Of a stretch of 33,886 bases of DNA, positions 10,153-18,860 are shown piece after piece. Each line of letters opens with the position of its first letter. Position 1 is the first letter of the stretch. Made by a program: the position numbers and the translations under genes. Location: NCBI GenBank assembly GCA_964528575.1, contig CAZGTQ010000124.1:1-33886 (forward strand), written 5' to 3'. The stretch comes from CAZGTQ01 sp964528575. Its GTDB lineage: Bacteria > Planctomycetota > UBA1135 > GCA-002686595. The notes below the pieces were generated by a model. The model saw only the letters and a program-made list of their open reading frames with translations. It ran no database searches and had not been told where the DNA came from.

Positions 10153-10158
10153 TAGACT
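10153..10158 (+). promoter_or_regulatory. -10 box of corA
   Basis: TAGACT (TAnnnT) ends 11 bp before the corA ATG, so the predicted leader is 5 nt or less. No -35 match is evident. One of several such boxes in the window placed directly before start codons. Confidence 0.45.
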
Positions 10159-10169
10159 CCTGCGCCCGC

Positions 10170-11129
10170 ATGTTCGCACCGCCCCGCATCGTCGAGTTCG
10201 ACCTGGAGAAGCGCGCGATCCGCACGGTCGCCGACGAGGACGTCACGCGCGTCCCCGACCGGATGTGGTGGGTCGACGTCCACAGCGACGACCAGGGCTC
10301 CATCGAGCGCATCGGGCGGTCGCTCGGCCTGGACGACGAGGACCTGCGTTGCCTCGAGGACCGCGCGCCCAAGCCCGGCCTGTCGGAGCGCGACGACTCG
10401 GTGACGGTCACGCTCGAGTCGTGGCCGGGCGCGCCCGGCGAGGGCGAGCCCGACCTCTTCACCGCGCACCTGACGCACTCGAGCTGCTTCACGCTCAGCG
10501 CGGCGCCGATCCCGTGCCTCGACGAGCTGCGCGCGACGTACAAGCGCGAGTTCCGCTTCGCCCAGTCGCCCGGCTTCGTGCTCTTCCTCGTGCTCGACAA
10601 CTTCGTCGAGTCGATCGCCCGCGCGCTCGGGCCCCTCGACGACGAGTGCGAGGCGATCGGCGAGCGCATCTACGCCGAGTTCCACCCCTCGATCAACGAG
10701 GACATCCTGCGGCTCAAACGCAAGCTGCTCGCGCTCAAGCGGACGCTCGTCCACGCGCGCGACGCGCTGATGCGCCTGTCGGGGCGCCGCGTCCCCGTCA
10801 TCACCGAGGCGGGTCGCCAGTCGCTCGGGGACGTCTTCGCGCACTCGCAGGCGCTCGCGGCGTCGATCGACGGCCTGCGCGACCTGGCGGGCAGCCTGCT
10901 CGACTCGTACATGGCGGTGCAGGCGCAGCGCATGAACGAGACCGTCAAGGTGCTGACGATCTTCGCGTCGGTGATCCTGCCGATGACGCTGATCGCGGGC
11001 GTCTACGGGATGAACTTCCAGCACATGCCCGAGACCGCCTGGCGCTACGGGTACTGGTTCGCGCTCGCGCTGATGCTCACGACGGGCGGTGTGATTCTCT
11101 TCTACCTGCGCCGCCGGAACTGGACGTAG
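10170..11129 (+). CDS. corA: CorA-family magnesium/divalent cation transporter
   Basis: 319 residues, the normal CorA length. A soluble N-terminal alpha/beta domain leads into long helices (LRLKRKLLALKRTLVHARDA, about 180-200), and two C-terminal TM segments are present. The first TM ends in the pore signature YGMNF (GMN at 280-282), and the C-terminus is basic (YLRRRNWT). The family forms homopentameric Mg2+ channels in the cytoplasmic membrane; some relatives move Co2+, Ni2+ or Zn2+. Followed 4 bp later by a GTG-start methyltransferase gene, so the two are probably co-transcribed. Confidence 0.92.
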   Translation: MFAPPRIVEFDLEKRAIRTVADEDVTRVPDRMWWVDVHSDDQGSIERIGRSLGLDDEDLRCLEDRAPKPGLSERDDSVTVTLESWPGAPGEGEPDLFTAHLTHSSCFTLSAAPIPCLDELRATYKREFRFAQSPGFVLFLVLDNFVESIARALGPLDDECEAIGERIYAEFHPSINEDILRLKRKLLALKRTLVHARDALMRLSGRRVPVITEAGRQSLGDVFAHSQALAASIDGLRDLAGSLLDSYMAVQAQRMNETVKVLTIFASVILPMTLIAGVYGMNFQHMPETAWRYGYWFALALMLTTGGVILFYLRRRNWT

Positions 11130-11133
11130 AGCG

Positions 11134-11748
11134 GTGCCCCACGAGGCGATCGATTGGTCCGAGCGCTACCGCTCCGGCAACACGCCCTGGGACGTCGGCG
11201 CTGCGCACCCCGAGCTCGCTGCGCGCCTCGCGGCGCCGGATGCGAGCGTGCGGCCACCGCGACCCGGAGCGCGCGCGTTCGTCGGCGGCTGCGGCCGCGG
11301 GCACGACGCGTTCGCGCTCGCGCGCGCCGGCTGGAGCGTCGTCGCGACCGACAGCGCGCCCGAGGTCGAGCCGCTCGTCGCGCCGCCGCTCGCTGCGCTC
11401 GGCGGCCGCTTCGTGCTCGGCGACGCGCTCGCGTTCGAGGACGAGCGCGCGTACGAGCTCGTCTTCGAGCACACGTTCTTCTGCGCGATCGACCCGGCGC
11501 GCCGAGCCGACTGGGGCGCGCTCGCCGACCGCCTGCTCGTGCCCGGCGGCCGTCTGGTCGCGCTCGTGTTCCCGTTCGACCGTCCCGTCGAGCTCGCGGG
11601 CCCGCCCTGGCGCACGAACGCCGCGCTGCTCGGCGACGCGCTCGGCCCCGGCTTCGCCCTGCGCGAGGACGTGCCCGTCGCGCACCGCGTCGAGCGCCGC
11701 GAGTGGCAGGAGCGCTGGGCCGTGTTCGAGCGAACGGCCCAGTCGTAG
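11134..11748 (+). CDS. TPMT-family S-adenosylmethionine methyltransferase
   Basis: 204 residues. DWSERYRSGNTPWDVG (7-22) is the family opening (WxxRYxxGxTPWD). AFVGGCGRGHDAFALARAG (48-66) is SAM-binding motif I, FCAIDPARRADW follows, and LLVPGGRLVALVFP is motif III-like. Thiopurine methyltransferase relatives in bacteria methylate sulfur, selenium or thiocyanate-type nucleophiles; the substrate here cannot be told. GTG start at 11134, 4 bp after corA and without a recognisable Shine-Dalgarno, suggesting coupling to corA translation. The stop is only 2 bp from the stop of the convergent gene. Confidence 0.85.
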   Translation: MPHEAIDWSERYRSGNTPWDVGAAHPELAARLAAPDASVRPPRPGARAFVGGCGRGHDAFALARAGWSVVATDSAPEVEPLVAPPLAALGGRFVLGDALAFEDERAYELVFEHTFFCAIDPARRADWGALADRLLVPGGRLVALVFPFDRPVELAGPPWRTNAALLGDALGPGFALREDVPVAHRVERREWQERWAVFERTAQS

Positions 11749-11750
11749 CG

Positions 11751-12590
11751 CTACAACACGAGCGCGCGCGCCTGCACGAACGAGAAGAAGAACACGGCGT
11801 TCGGGTCGCGCGCGACGCCGTCGAGCTCGCTCCGCATGCCCTCGACGATCTCCTGCGAGACCTTGCCGGCCGCACTGAGGCCGTCGGCGCCTGAGAGCAA
11901 GAGGTCGCTCCAGAACGCGATGAACTCCGCGCGCTCGCCCGGGTTGCGGTTGTCGAGGTGCACCGTGCGCACGTCGGTGACGATGTCGCGGTAGCCGGCC
12001 GCGAGCAGCAGGTTGCCGAGCTTCGCTCCGACGAACGGGTCGCCGCCGATCTCGATCTGGTGGTCGTTGAACGCCATCCAGTAGGCGAGGGTGCTCGGGC
12101 TGTACGGGTCGAGGAAGAACGACGCGTTCTGCACCTCGGTCACGACGATCGGGGCGCCGGGACGCAGGACGCGGCGCGTCTCGGACAGGACGAGCGCCGG
12201 GTTCGGGACGTGCTCGAGGATCCAGCACAAGAAGGCGGAGTCGAACGTGCCCTGCGGGAACTCGAGCCGCTCGCCGCTGCCCAGCACGAGGTCGTAGCGG
12301 CCGTCGGACCACGGGCGCGCGGAGAGCCACTCCCGCGCGCTCTCGAGGTTCTTGTCCGACAAGTCGACGCCGGTGACGTGAAGGTCGGGGAAGTGGCGCA
12401 GGAGGATCTCGGTCTGCGCGCCGACGCCGCAACCGACCTCGAGCAGGTTGCGCGAACGCTGGAACGGCAGCCGGTCGTGCACGCGGTACTCGACGAAGCG
12501 CGCCTGGTGCCGCAGGCGGTCGCGCTCGACGTCGGAGAAGCCGTGCACGTACCCGCGCGCCTTGCGCTTCACCGGGTTCGGTTGGCCCAT
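11751..12590 (-). CDS. Class I SAM-dependent methyltransferase
   Basis: 279 residues. NLLEVGCGVGAQTEILLRHF (49-68) is motif I; HVTGVDLSDKNLESAREWL is the acidic loop binding the ribose; FDSAFLCWILEHVPNPALVL is motif II; and VLRPGAPIVVTEV is motif III. The C-terminal third (AFIAFWSDLLLSGADGLS) is less conserved and likely defines the substrate, which I cannot identify; relatives act on quinone precursors, lipids or small metabolites. ATG at 12590, with a TAGGAT -10-like box 6 bp upstream that overlaps the stop codon of the ABC permease gene. Confidence 0.85.
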   Translation of the reverse strand: MGQPNPVKRKARGYVHGFSDVERDRLRHQARFVEYRVHDRLPFQRSRNLLEVGCGVGAQTEILLRHFPDLHVTGVDLSDKNLESAREWLSARPWSDGRYDLVLGSGERLEFPQGTFDSAFLCWILEHVPNPALVLSETRRVLRPGAPIVVTEVQNASFFLDPYSPSTLAYWMAFNDHQIEIGGDPFVGAKLGNLLLAAGYRDIVTDVRTVHLDNRNPGERAEFIAFWSDLLLSGADGLSAAGKVSQEIVEGMRSELDGVARDPNAVFFFSFVQARALVL

Positions 12591-12596
12591 GCGCGG

Positions 12597-12602
12597 ATCC
12601 TA
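12597..12602 (-). promoter_or_regulatory. -10 box overlapping the upstream stop codon, before the methyltransferase gene
   Basis: TAGGAT on the minus strand ends 6 bp before the ATG at 12590, which predicts a leaderless mRNA. Its first three bases are the TAG stop of the ABC permease gene. Confidence 0.45.
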
Positions 12603-14255
12603 CCCGATGCGGTGGCGGCGCAGCGCGCGCCGGCCCTCGAGGCGCAGCACCGGCAGCGCGATCCACCACGCGAGCGCGACCGCGGGCGCGATGAAGAGAT
12701 AGCGCGGACCGAGCCACGCCGGCGCGAGCAACGAGCCCCCGACGCTGGCGAGCGCGAGCCCGCTCGCGAGCAGGTGCACCGACAGGCCGGCGAAGCCGAT
12801 GCCGAGCAGCGGGTTCTGCGCGTCGAAGCGCGCGAACAGCGCGCCGACCGTCGTCGCCGTGCGCCCGACGAGCCACGCCGCGACGAGGAGCGCCGGCGGC
12901 ACGAGCGCGACCTGCACCCAGGTCGCGATCCCCGGCGCGGGTCCGTGGATCGCGAGGAATCCGAGCCACGTGCCGACGAACGCGCAGCCGACGATCACGC
13001 TCGCCGCGCGCGCCTTCGCTAGGTACAGCGCGTCCTCGCTCCACGGCAGCGCGCGCAGTCCGCCCAGGCGCCGGTCCTCCCACGCGACGAGCAGCGCCGC
13101 CGCCGCGAGCGCGCCGCCGACGAGCGCGATGCCGAGGAACGCGAGCGTCACGTCGCGCGTCATCGCGCCGATCTCGCTCGGCTGCCCCGCGACCGCGAAA
13201 TCCTGGTGCACCGTCACCTCGAACGCGGCGGCGGAGAGCGCGACGACGAGCACCGGCACCTGGACGGCGAGCGAGAGCACCGGGTCGCGCGCCACGCGCA
13301 GCACGTCCTTTGCCACCATCGCGCGCAGCGGTGCGCCCGCGCTCGCGCCCGGCAGCCGCTCGAGCAGGCGACCGACGAGCGTCATCCGCCCGCGGCTGAG
13401 CCCCGTGCCGCCCAGGCGCGCGAGCAGCCGGTCGAAGCGCCGCAGCAGGATCGCGCGGAACAGCGCGAAGTCGACCCACGCCGCGTGCGCCGCGACGAGC
13501 CGCGCGGCGAGGACGAGCGCGAGCGCGAGCGCGACGTCGTCCGACAGCCACGCGAGCGCAGCGCCCGCGATCCAGTCGGTCGGCGGCACGACGGTCGCCG
13601 CGGCGCGCGTCCACAGCGCGCTCACGACCGCGCTCATCGGCTGCACGAAGAACGCGACCGCGGCGATCGTGAGCCACAATCCGGCGCGCCACGAGACCAC
13701 GCGCTCGGGCACGACGAACAGGCCGACGAGCACCGCCGCGCGCACCGCGACGACGCAGTAGAACGTCACCACGCACGGGCCCACGAACGCGAGCGCGGCG
13801 AGGAACGCTCCCGCGCCGCCGAACAGGAGCCGCGCGGCGACGACGCCGAACATCGGAGCGAGGAACAGCGCGAACAGCGCGCCGTCCTCGGCGATCCGGC
13901 GCGTGCGGTAGAGCTGGAAGTCGCTCAGCGGCAGATGCCGGTAGCGCAGGAGCGTCTCGCGCGGCCGGCGGTGGAACAGTTGCCCGACCACGCCGCCCGC
14001 GCCCATCACGACGACGATGCCGGCGAAGAAACGCGCGCCGCGGGTCAGCGCGTCCGCGAACGCTTCGCGCCCGTCGCCGAGCTGGTCGAGCAGCCAGGTC
14101 CCGATCACGTGCCCGAAGATGGCGTACGCCGCGATCACGGCGGGCAGGCCGAGCCCGAGGCTCACCTTCGTCACGGGGTGCCCGCGCAGGCGCCGCGCCA
14201 GGTCGAGCGCCTCCCAGCGGAGGAAGCGCCGTCCGACGCGCGCGACGCCGCTCAC
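12600..14255 (-). CDS. ABC transporter permease (ABC-2-like, large)
   Basis: 551 residues with roughly twelve hydrophobic segments, starting MSGVARVGRRFLRWEALDLA (GTG start). An internal basic stretch RAILLRRFDRLLARLGG precedes a second TM block beginning near LRAMVAKDVLRVARDP. Positive loops lie between the TM pairs. No domain is closely recognisable by eye beyond an ABC-exporter permease. The GTG overlaps the TGA of the ATPase gene (GTGA), which means strict coupling with the ATPase. Third and last gene of the protease-ATPase-permease operon. The substrate is unknown. Confidence 0.75.
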   Translation of the reverse strand: MSGVARVGRRFLRWEALDLARRLRGHPVTKVSLGLGLPAVIAAYAIFGHVIGTWLLDQLGDGREAFADALTRGARFFAGIVVVMGAGGVVGQLFHRRPRETLLRYRHLPLSDFQLYRTRRIAEDGALFALFLAPMFGVVAARLLFGGAGAFLAALAFVGPCVVTFYCVVAVRAAVLVGLFVVPERVVSWRAGLWLTIAAVAFFVQPMSAVVSALWTRAAATVVPPTDWIAGAALAWLSDDVALALALVLAARLVAAHAAWVDFALFRAILLRRFDRLLARLGGTGLSRGRMTLVGRLLERLPGASAGAPLRAMVAKDVLRVARDPVLSLAVQVPVLVVALSAAAFEVTVHQDFAVAGQPSEIGAMTRDVTLAFLGIALVGGALAAAALLVAWEDRRLGGLRALPWSEDALYLAKARAASVIVGCAFVGTWLGFLAIHGPAPGIATWVQVALVPPALLVAAWLVGRTATTVGALFARFDAQNPLLGIGFAGLSVHLLASGLALASVGGSLLAPAWLGPRYLFIAPAVALAWWIALPVLRLEGRRALRRHRIG

Positions 14256-15013
14256 GCTCCGCGCTCCTCGAGCCACGTGCGCACCGGGTCGCCCTCGGCG
14301 CCGCCGGTCAGCTCGAGGAACACGTCCTCGAGCGAGCGGCCGGGGAACTCGGCGGCGAGGTCCGCGGGCCGCTCGACACGCAGCAGCCGTCCGGCGTGCA
14401 GGATGCCGACGCGGTCGCAGTGCTTCTCGGTCGTGCCGAGGATGTGCGTGGACATCATCACGGTGACGCCCTGGTCGGCGAGCCCGCGCAGGACGCGACG
14501 CACGAGGTCGGACGTGCGCGGATCGAGCTCGGCGGTCGGCTCGTCGAGGATCAGCACGCGCGGCTCGTGGATCAGGGCCGCGGCGAGGCCGAGCTTCTTG
14601 CGCATCCCGTGCGAGTAGTCGCGCGTCAGCCGTTCCGCGTCCACGTCGAGGTCGAGCAGCTCGAGCAGCCGGTCGGCGCGGCGGTCGCGATCGACGCGCG
14701 CGAGCCCGTGCATGTCGCCGACGAAGCGCAGGTTCTCGCGTCCGGTGAGGTAGTCGTACGGCGTGAAGTCCTGCGGCAGGTAGCCGACCGCGCGGCGCAG
14801 CGCCGATCCCTCGCGCCACGGATCGAAGCCCGCGACGCGCGCGGCGCCGGCGGTGCGCCCGGTCAGCCCCATCAGGAGCTGCATCGTCGTCGACTTGCCC
14901 GCGCCGTTGAGGCCGAGGTAGAGGAACCACTCGCCCGCGCCGATCGCGAGATCGAGCTCGTCCAGCGCGAGCTTTTCGCCGTAGCGCTTCGTCAGTCCGC
15001 GCGCTTCGATCAC
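14252..15013 (-). CDS. ABC transporter ATP-binding protein
   Basis: 253 residues. Walker A GLNGAGKST (34-42), Q-loop Gln81 in YLPQDF, signature YSHGMRKK (133-140, a variant of LSGGQ typical of the NatA/CcmA/YhaQ export group), Walker B VLILDEPT (153-160), D-loop AELDP and switch His190. The GTG start at 15013 overlaps the TGA of the upstream CPBP gene, and its own TGA overlaps the GTG of the permease. This is a cytoplasmic ATPase energising the permease coded next. Confidence 0.93.
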   Translation of the reverse strand: MIEARGLTKRYGEKLALDELDLAIGAGEWFLYLGLNGAGKSTTMQLLMGLTGRTAGAARVAGFDPWREGSALRRAVGYLPQDFTPYDYLTGRENLRFVGDMHGLARVDRDRRADRLLELLDLDVDAERLTRDYSHGMRKKLGLAAALIHEPRVLILDEPTAELDPRTSDLVRRVLRGLADQGVTVMMSTHILGTTEKHCDRVGILHAGRLLRVERPADLAAEFPGRSLEDVFLELTGGAEGDPVRTWLEERGA

Positions 15014-17142
15014 GGTGACAACAGCACGACGGCGACGTTGAAGACGACGTGCGCGAGGACGGCCGCGGCGAGGCCGTGGCGCAGCACGAGGACGCCGAGC
15101 ACGCCGCCGAGCGCGCTCGCCTGCGCGAGCTTGATCCACTCGGGCTCGACGAGGCCCGCGTGCGCGAAGCCGAACGCGAGCGCGCACGCGACGACCGCCG
15201 CCGGCTTGGCGGCGCGCTCCGACCACGCCGCGGGCAGCCGCCGGCGCAGCCCGCGCACGCACACGGCGAGCAGCACGCCGCGGAAGACGAGCTCCTCCTG
15301 CACGGCCGCGATCGCGACGATGCGCGTCGCGAGGGCGCGGTCGGACGAGGGGTCGACGAGGACCGACATCTCGGTGCGCACCGGCGAGTCGAGCAGGCGT
15401 TCGACGAGCGGGCCGATGCGCGGCTGCTCGATCGCGTACAGCGCCGACGTGATCGCCGCCATCGCGCCGAGCGCGAGCACGAGGCCGGCGAGCGCGTGTC
15501 CCGCTCTCCGGCGCCGCCCGCGCGGCAGCGGCACGAGCGGACCGTGCTTGACGCCGACCCCCGGCAGCAGGACGCCGCACGCCGCGACGAGCACGAAGTT
15601 GCGCAGCGCCGCGAGCAGCAGGTACCCGCCGCTCGCGAGGTCGAGCCCGCGCGTTCCGGCGAGCGCGTCGGCGACCTGCAGCGCGAGCACGACGAGCGCG
15701 ACCCCTGCGGCGGCGGGGGCGAAACGGCGCACGTGATCGATGCGCGCGACGAACGCGAGCGCGCCGAACGCGAACGCGGCGAGCGACAGGAGCAGGAACG
15801 ACGCGCCCGCGACGCTCGCGAGCCCGTGCGCCTCGGCGACGGCGCGCAGCACGCGCAGCCGGCCGCCCGCGTGCCGCCACGGACCGTCGACGCCCGGCCC
15901 CGGCGCGTGCGCGACCTCGTCGTACAGCGCGAGCGCCTCGGCGGGTCGGCCGGCCGCGAGGAGCACGTCGCCGAGCAGCCACTGCGCGTGGCGCTTGCGC
16001 GGATCGGAAAAGCCCTCGATGCGCGCGTCCTCGAGCGAGCCCAGCCATGCGCGGCAGCGCTCCTCGGCCTCCTCCAGCCGGCCGCTCGCGAGCAGGAGCG
16101 CCGCCGCGCGCTCGTCGTCGCGCGCGCCGCGCGCCTCGAGCCGGCCCAGCACCGCGAGCGCCTCGTCGGTGCGCGCCTCGTGCGCGTACAGGTCGACGAG
16201 CCGCCGCGCCGCGTCGCTCCATTTGTCGCCGCCGGTCCCGGGCGGCGCGCGGAGCACGAGCGGCTCGAGCACCGCGATCGCCGCGCGCCGGCCCGACGCG
16301 AGCAGCGTGGGGAACATGCTCGCGCGCGCGACGACGGCGTCGTCGGCGTACGGCCCCCCGCGCGCTTCGACGTCGCGCAGGAGCTCGAGGCGCCGCTCGC
16401 CGTCCTCGATCCACTTCGCGCACGCGAGCAGCACGCCGCCCGCGAGCGGCGCTTCGGGCGTCGCGCGCGCGGCGCGCTCGGCTCCCGCGAGCACCTCGGC
16501 AGACCCGTCGCCGAGCTCATCGAGCGCGAATCGCCAAACGAGCAGCGCTCCGGGATGGTCGCCGAGCCACGGTCCGAGCAAGTCGCGCGCGTCGCCCGCG
16601 GCCGAGTCCGCGCCGAGGCGCCGCACCGACAGCGAGTACCCGCCGCGCGTGACGATCTCGCCGTACGGGCTCCCGCGCCCGTGCGACGCCGCCGCCATCG
16701 CCGCCCAGGGGCTCGCGGAGTCGAGCTCCGCCGCCGCCGCCCACGTGAGCCCGTGCACGGGATCCTCGCTGCGCCGCTCGAGCGCCGCCGCGATCGCCCC
16801 GGCCGCCGCGCGCGGCGAGCGTCCGACCTCGAGCCGCTCCTGCTGGAACCGCACGATCAACTCGGCGCGCTCGTCGATCGCGCGCGCCGCCCGCACGAGC
16901 CCGACCCGCGCCGCCGCCGACTCCGGCTCCTCGGCCAGCCGTCGCTCGAACACCGCCCGCGCCTCGTCGTGACGCGCGTCGTCGAGCAGCGCGAAGCCCT
17001 CCTGCGTCGCCGCGAGATCCGCGAGGTGCCACGCGACGTCCGTCCTGTCAGGCGTCCTGTCAGGTGCCACGTCAGGCGCCACGTCGGGCGCCGCGTCCTG
17101 CCCCGCGAGCGGCCCGGCGAGGAGAGCGAAGAGACACCCCAC
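15010..17142 (-). CDS. TPR-like plus CPBP (CAAX/Abi) intramembrane protease
   Basis: About 710 residues. An N-terminal hydrophobic segment (MGCLFALLAGPLAGQ) precedes a DVAPDVAPDRTPDRT repeat. TPR-like helical pairs run to about residue 420 (for example DEARAVFERRLAEEPESAAA), followed by several TM segments. The C-terminal CPBP domain has EELVFRG (Glu616-Glu617...Arg621), FAHAG (His661) and HVVFN (His698, Asn702), the conserved metal and catalytic set of glutamic-type membrane proteases. A TTG start at 17199 would give an N-terminus with two Arg before the hydrophobic stretch and a better signal peptide, so the start is uncertain. First gene of the operon with the ABC ATPase and permease. CPBP proteases often sit with NatA/NatB-type exporters, so processing or control of the exported substrate is likely; inference. 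Confidence 0.8.
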   Translation of the reverse strand: MGCLFALLAGPLAGQDAAPDVAPDVAPDRTPDRTDVAWHLADLAATQEGFALLDDARHDEARAVFERRLAEEPESAAARVGLVRAARAIDERAELIVRFQQERLEVGRSPRAAAGAIAAALERRSEDPVHGLTWAAAAELDSASPWAAMAAASHGRGSPYGEIVTRGGYSLSVRRLGADSAAGDARDLLGPWLGDHPGALLVWRFALDELGDGSAEVLAGAERAARATPEAPLAGGVLLACAKWIEDGERRLELLRDVEARGGPYADDAVVARASMFPTLLASGRRAAIAVLEPLVLRAPPGTGGDKWSDAARRLVDLYAHEARTDEALAVLGRLEARGARDDERAAALLLASGRLEEAEERCRAWLGSLEDARIEGFSDPRKRHAQWLLGDVLLAAGRPAEALALYDEVAHAPGPGVDGPWRHAGGRLRVLRAVAEAHGLASVAGASFLLLSLAAFAFGALAFVARIDHVRRFAPAAAGVALVVLALQVADALAGTRGLDLASGGYLLLAALRNFVLVAACGVLLPGVGVKHGPLVPLPRGRRRRAGHALAGLVLALGAMAAITSALYAIEQPRIGPLVERLLDSPVRTEMSVLVDPSSDRALATRIVAIAAVQEELVFRGVLLAVCVRGLRRRLPAAWSERAAKPAAVVACALAFGFAHAGLVEPEWIKLAQASALGGVLGVLVLRHGLAAAVLAHVVFNVAVVLLSP

Positions 17143-17194
17143 GACGACCCCGCCCCGCCGCGGGAGCTGGCTTGCTTCGGTGTTGGCAGGTGAG

Positions 17195-17210
17195 CGCAAG
17201 TCGTGGTCCA
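17195..17210 (-). promoter_or_regulatory. Candidate sigma-54 promoter of the protease-ABC operon
   Basis: TGGACCACGACTTGCG on the minus strand: TGG and TTGC with GG-N10-GC spacing, predicted start near 17184, about 40 nt before the GTG at 17142. It lies between two 12-bp direct repeats GAGCTGGCTTGC (17164-17175 and 17211-17222). At this base composition a few such matches are expected by chance in the whole window, so intergenic position is the main support. The rest of the gap 17143-17375 holds only a 6-bp-stem hairpin at 17248-17264 without a U tract. Confidence 0.35.
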
Positions 17211-17375
17211 GAGCTGGCTTGCAACGGCGGGAGGGGGTGCGACCGGGCGGATCGTCGCGATCCGGGCCCCGCGTGCCGCCTGCGCGGCCTGTTGCGCACC
17301 CCCGGCCCACACGGAACCGAGCCAGTTCCATTGGATGATCGGGTGGGGTCCGCTGCCAGCGTCGAGTCGCTCCGC

Positions 17376-18860
17376 TCACTCGCTCGCCGGACGCTCGAGC
17401 AGCAGGTAGCGGAACCGCCCGCGCCGCTCGCGCACGCCCGGCAGGCGCTCGAGCCCGGCGAGCGCGCGGCCGACGCCGCGCGCGAAGCCGCGCGCGCGCG
17501 CTGCGAAGTTGCGCGTGCGGAACGCGATCTCCTCGGGCTGCGGCACCGCCTGCAGGCCGAGCCGGAGCGCGACGCGCAGCCCCGCGTCGCGCGCCAGCGC
17601 CTCGACCGCCGCCGGCTCCAGCGGCTCGAACGGGCCGACGTTCGGATCCGGCGAGAGCACGTACTCGACGCCGCGCAGGCCCCCGCGCCGGGCGCGCAGC
17701 CGCTCGGTCCAGTCGTGGTACGAGCGCTTGCTGACGAAGCCGAGGATCACGCGGCCGCCGGGACGCGCCCAGCGGGCCATCGCGCGCACGAGCTCGGGCC
17801 GCTCGTCGGGCGGCAGGTCCTCGAGGCGGTAGAGGCACGTCACGACGTCGTACGCGCCGTCCTGGGGCGCCGGCGCCGCGCTCGGGCCCCAGCCGAACGT
17901 GCCCGCCTGCGGCTTCGTGCGGCGCGCGCACCACCCGGCGACCTCGTCGGAGCGCTCCACGACGTCGAAGCGGAACCCGCGCCGCGCGCGCGACAGCTTC
18001 TCGACGACGATGCCGGTGCACGGCAGCACGTCGAGCCAGCGGCCGCTCGCATCCGCCGGCACGAAGCGCTCGAGCATCTCGTCGAGCGCGCGCACCTCCC
18101 ACGCGCGCGGCTTGTTGTGCCGCAGCCCGTTCAGCACGCGCGCGCGCTGGTACACGGTGAGCAGGTCCGGCGGCCAGTCGGCGGGGTCGATCGACGAGGG
18201 GATCGGCCGGCCCGCGTACCAGTTCCAGTGCGCGACCTGCGAGAGCGGCCGGCGCTTCGGCCCCGCGCGCGGCGGGTGCTTCGGCCAGCCCAGCGCGAGC
18301 ACGGCGACGACGAGCCGGTCACGCGGCAGCCCGACGATCTCGCGCACGCGCTCGGCGTCGCCCATCTGCGTGATCCAGAAGCTGCCGAGCCCGAGGGCGC
18401 CCGCCGCGAGCGACATGTTCTGGATCAGCGCGCTCGCCGACTGGATGTTCGCCCAGTGCTCCTCGGAAAAATCGCGCCCGTACGACACGACGACGTTGAC
18501 GGGCGCGTTGCCCATCTGGAGCGAGAGCGCAGCGAGCGCGCGGTTGACCTCGAGATCGTCGACCGCGACGAGATCCCACATCTGGTAGTTGCACGACGAC
18601 GGCGCCCAGATGCCCGCGTGCATCACCTGCTCGACGATCTCGCGCGCAACGGGATCGGCCGCGAACTTGCGCACCGACCGCCGCCCGTAGAGCGCTTTCC
18701 AAAAATCGATCGGCGGCGTCGGCCCGACCGGCGCCCCCTCGTCGAACTCGTCGATGCGCGACCCGAGCGCGGGGCTGCCCTCGGGCTCGTCGGGAATGTC
18801 GCCCGCGCCCGCGCGCGCCGCTCCCGCGGCCTCGCGGTCCGTGCTCTCGCGCTCGACCAT
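17376..18860 (-). CDS. Nitroreductase-methyltransferase fusion protein
   Basis: 494 residues. Residues 1-48 are acidic and probably disordered. About 50-225 is a nitroreductase-family flavin domain: GRRSVRKF (59-66, FMN-phosphate contact), WAPSSCNYQMWDLVAV (85-100), AAGALGLGSFWI, LVVAVLALGWPKHPPR. About 235-490 is a Rossmann methyltransferase-like domain. Its motif I is the unusual WLDVLPCTGIVVEKL (275-289), with D-x-L-P-C-T-G in place of D-x-G-C-G-T-G, followed by YDVVTCLYRLEDLPPDERPE and RPGGRVILGFVSKR. The flavin domain should reduce a small electrophilic or nitro/enone substrate with NAD(P)H, and the second domain should methylate the same or a related substrate. The order and reaction are inference. 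No frameshift is seen at the junction. Confidence 0.8.
   Translation of the reverse strand: MVERESTDREAAGAARAGAGDIPDEPEGSPALGSRIDEFDEGAPVGPTPPIDFWKALYGRRSVRKFAADPVAREIVEQVMHAGIWAPSSCNYQMWDLVAVDDLEVNRALAALSLQMGNAPVNVVVSYGRDFSEEHWANIQSASALIQNMSLAAGALGLGSFWITQMGDAERVREIVGLPRDRLVVAVLALGWPKHPPRAGPKRRPLSQVAHWNWYAGRPIPSSIDPADWPPDLLTVYQRARVLNGLRHNKPRAWEVRALDEMLERFVPADASGRWLDVLPCTGIVVEKLSRARRGFRFDVVERSDEVAGWCARRTKPQAGTFGWGPSAAPAPQDGAYDVVTCLYRLEDLPPDERPELVRAMARWARPGGRVILGFVSKRSYHDWTERLRARRGGLRGVEYVLSPDPNVGPFEPLEPAAVEALARDAGLRVALRLGLQAVPQPEEIAFRTRNFAARARGFARGVGRALAGLERLPGVRERRGRFRYLLLERPASE

Noticed and set aside
8465..11878. Very long plus-strand open frame spanning several genes
   Set aside because: It runs through the sulfatase, MauE, corA and methyltransferase genes in the wrong frame; Arg/Ala/Ser-rich shadow.
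14252..16423. ATPase frame extended to 723 residues
   Set aside because: Residues before the GTG at 15013 are an Arg/Ala-rich shadow of the CPBP gene; the GTGA overlap marks the true start.
17248..17264. Intrinsic terminator hairpin CGGATC-N5-GATCCG
   Set aside because: Only six pairs and no T tract on either strand; too weak to call.
17143..17375. N-terminal extension of the TPR-CPBP protein to an ATG near 17334
   Set aside because: Third-position G+C drops sharply (GCA, ACA, CCA, GAA) and the stretch carries promoter-like elements, so it is intergenic.
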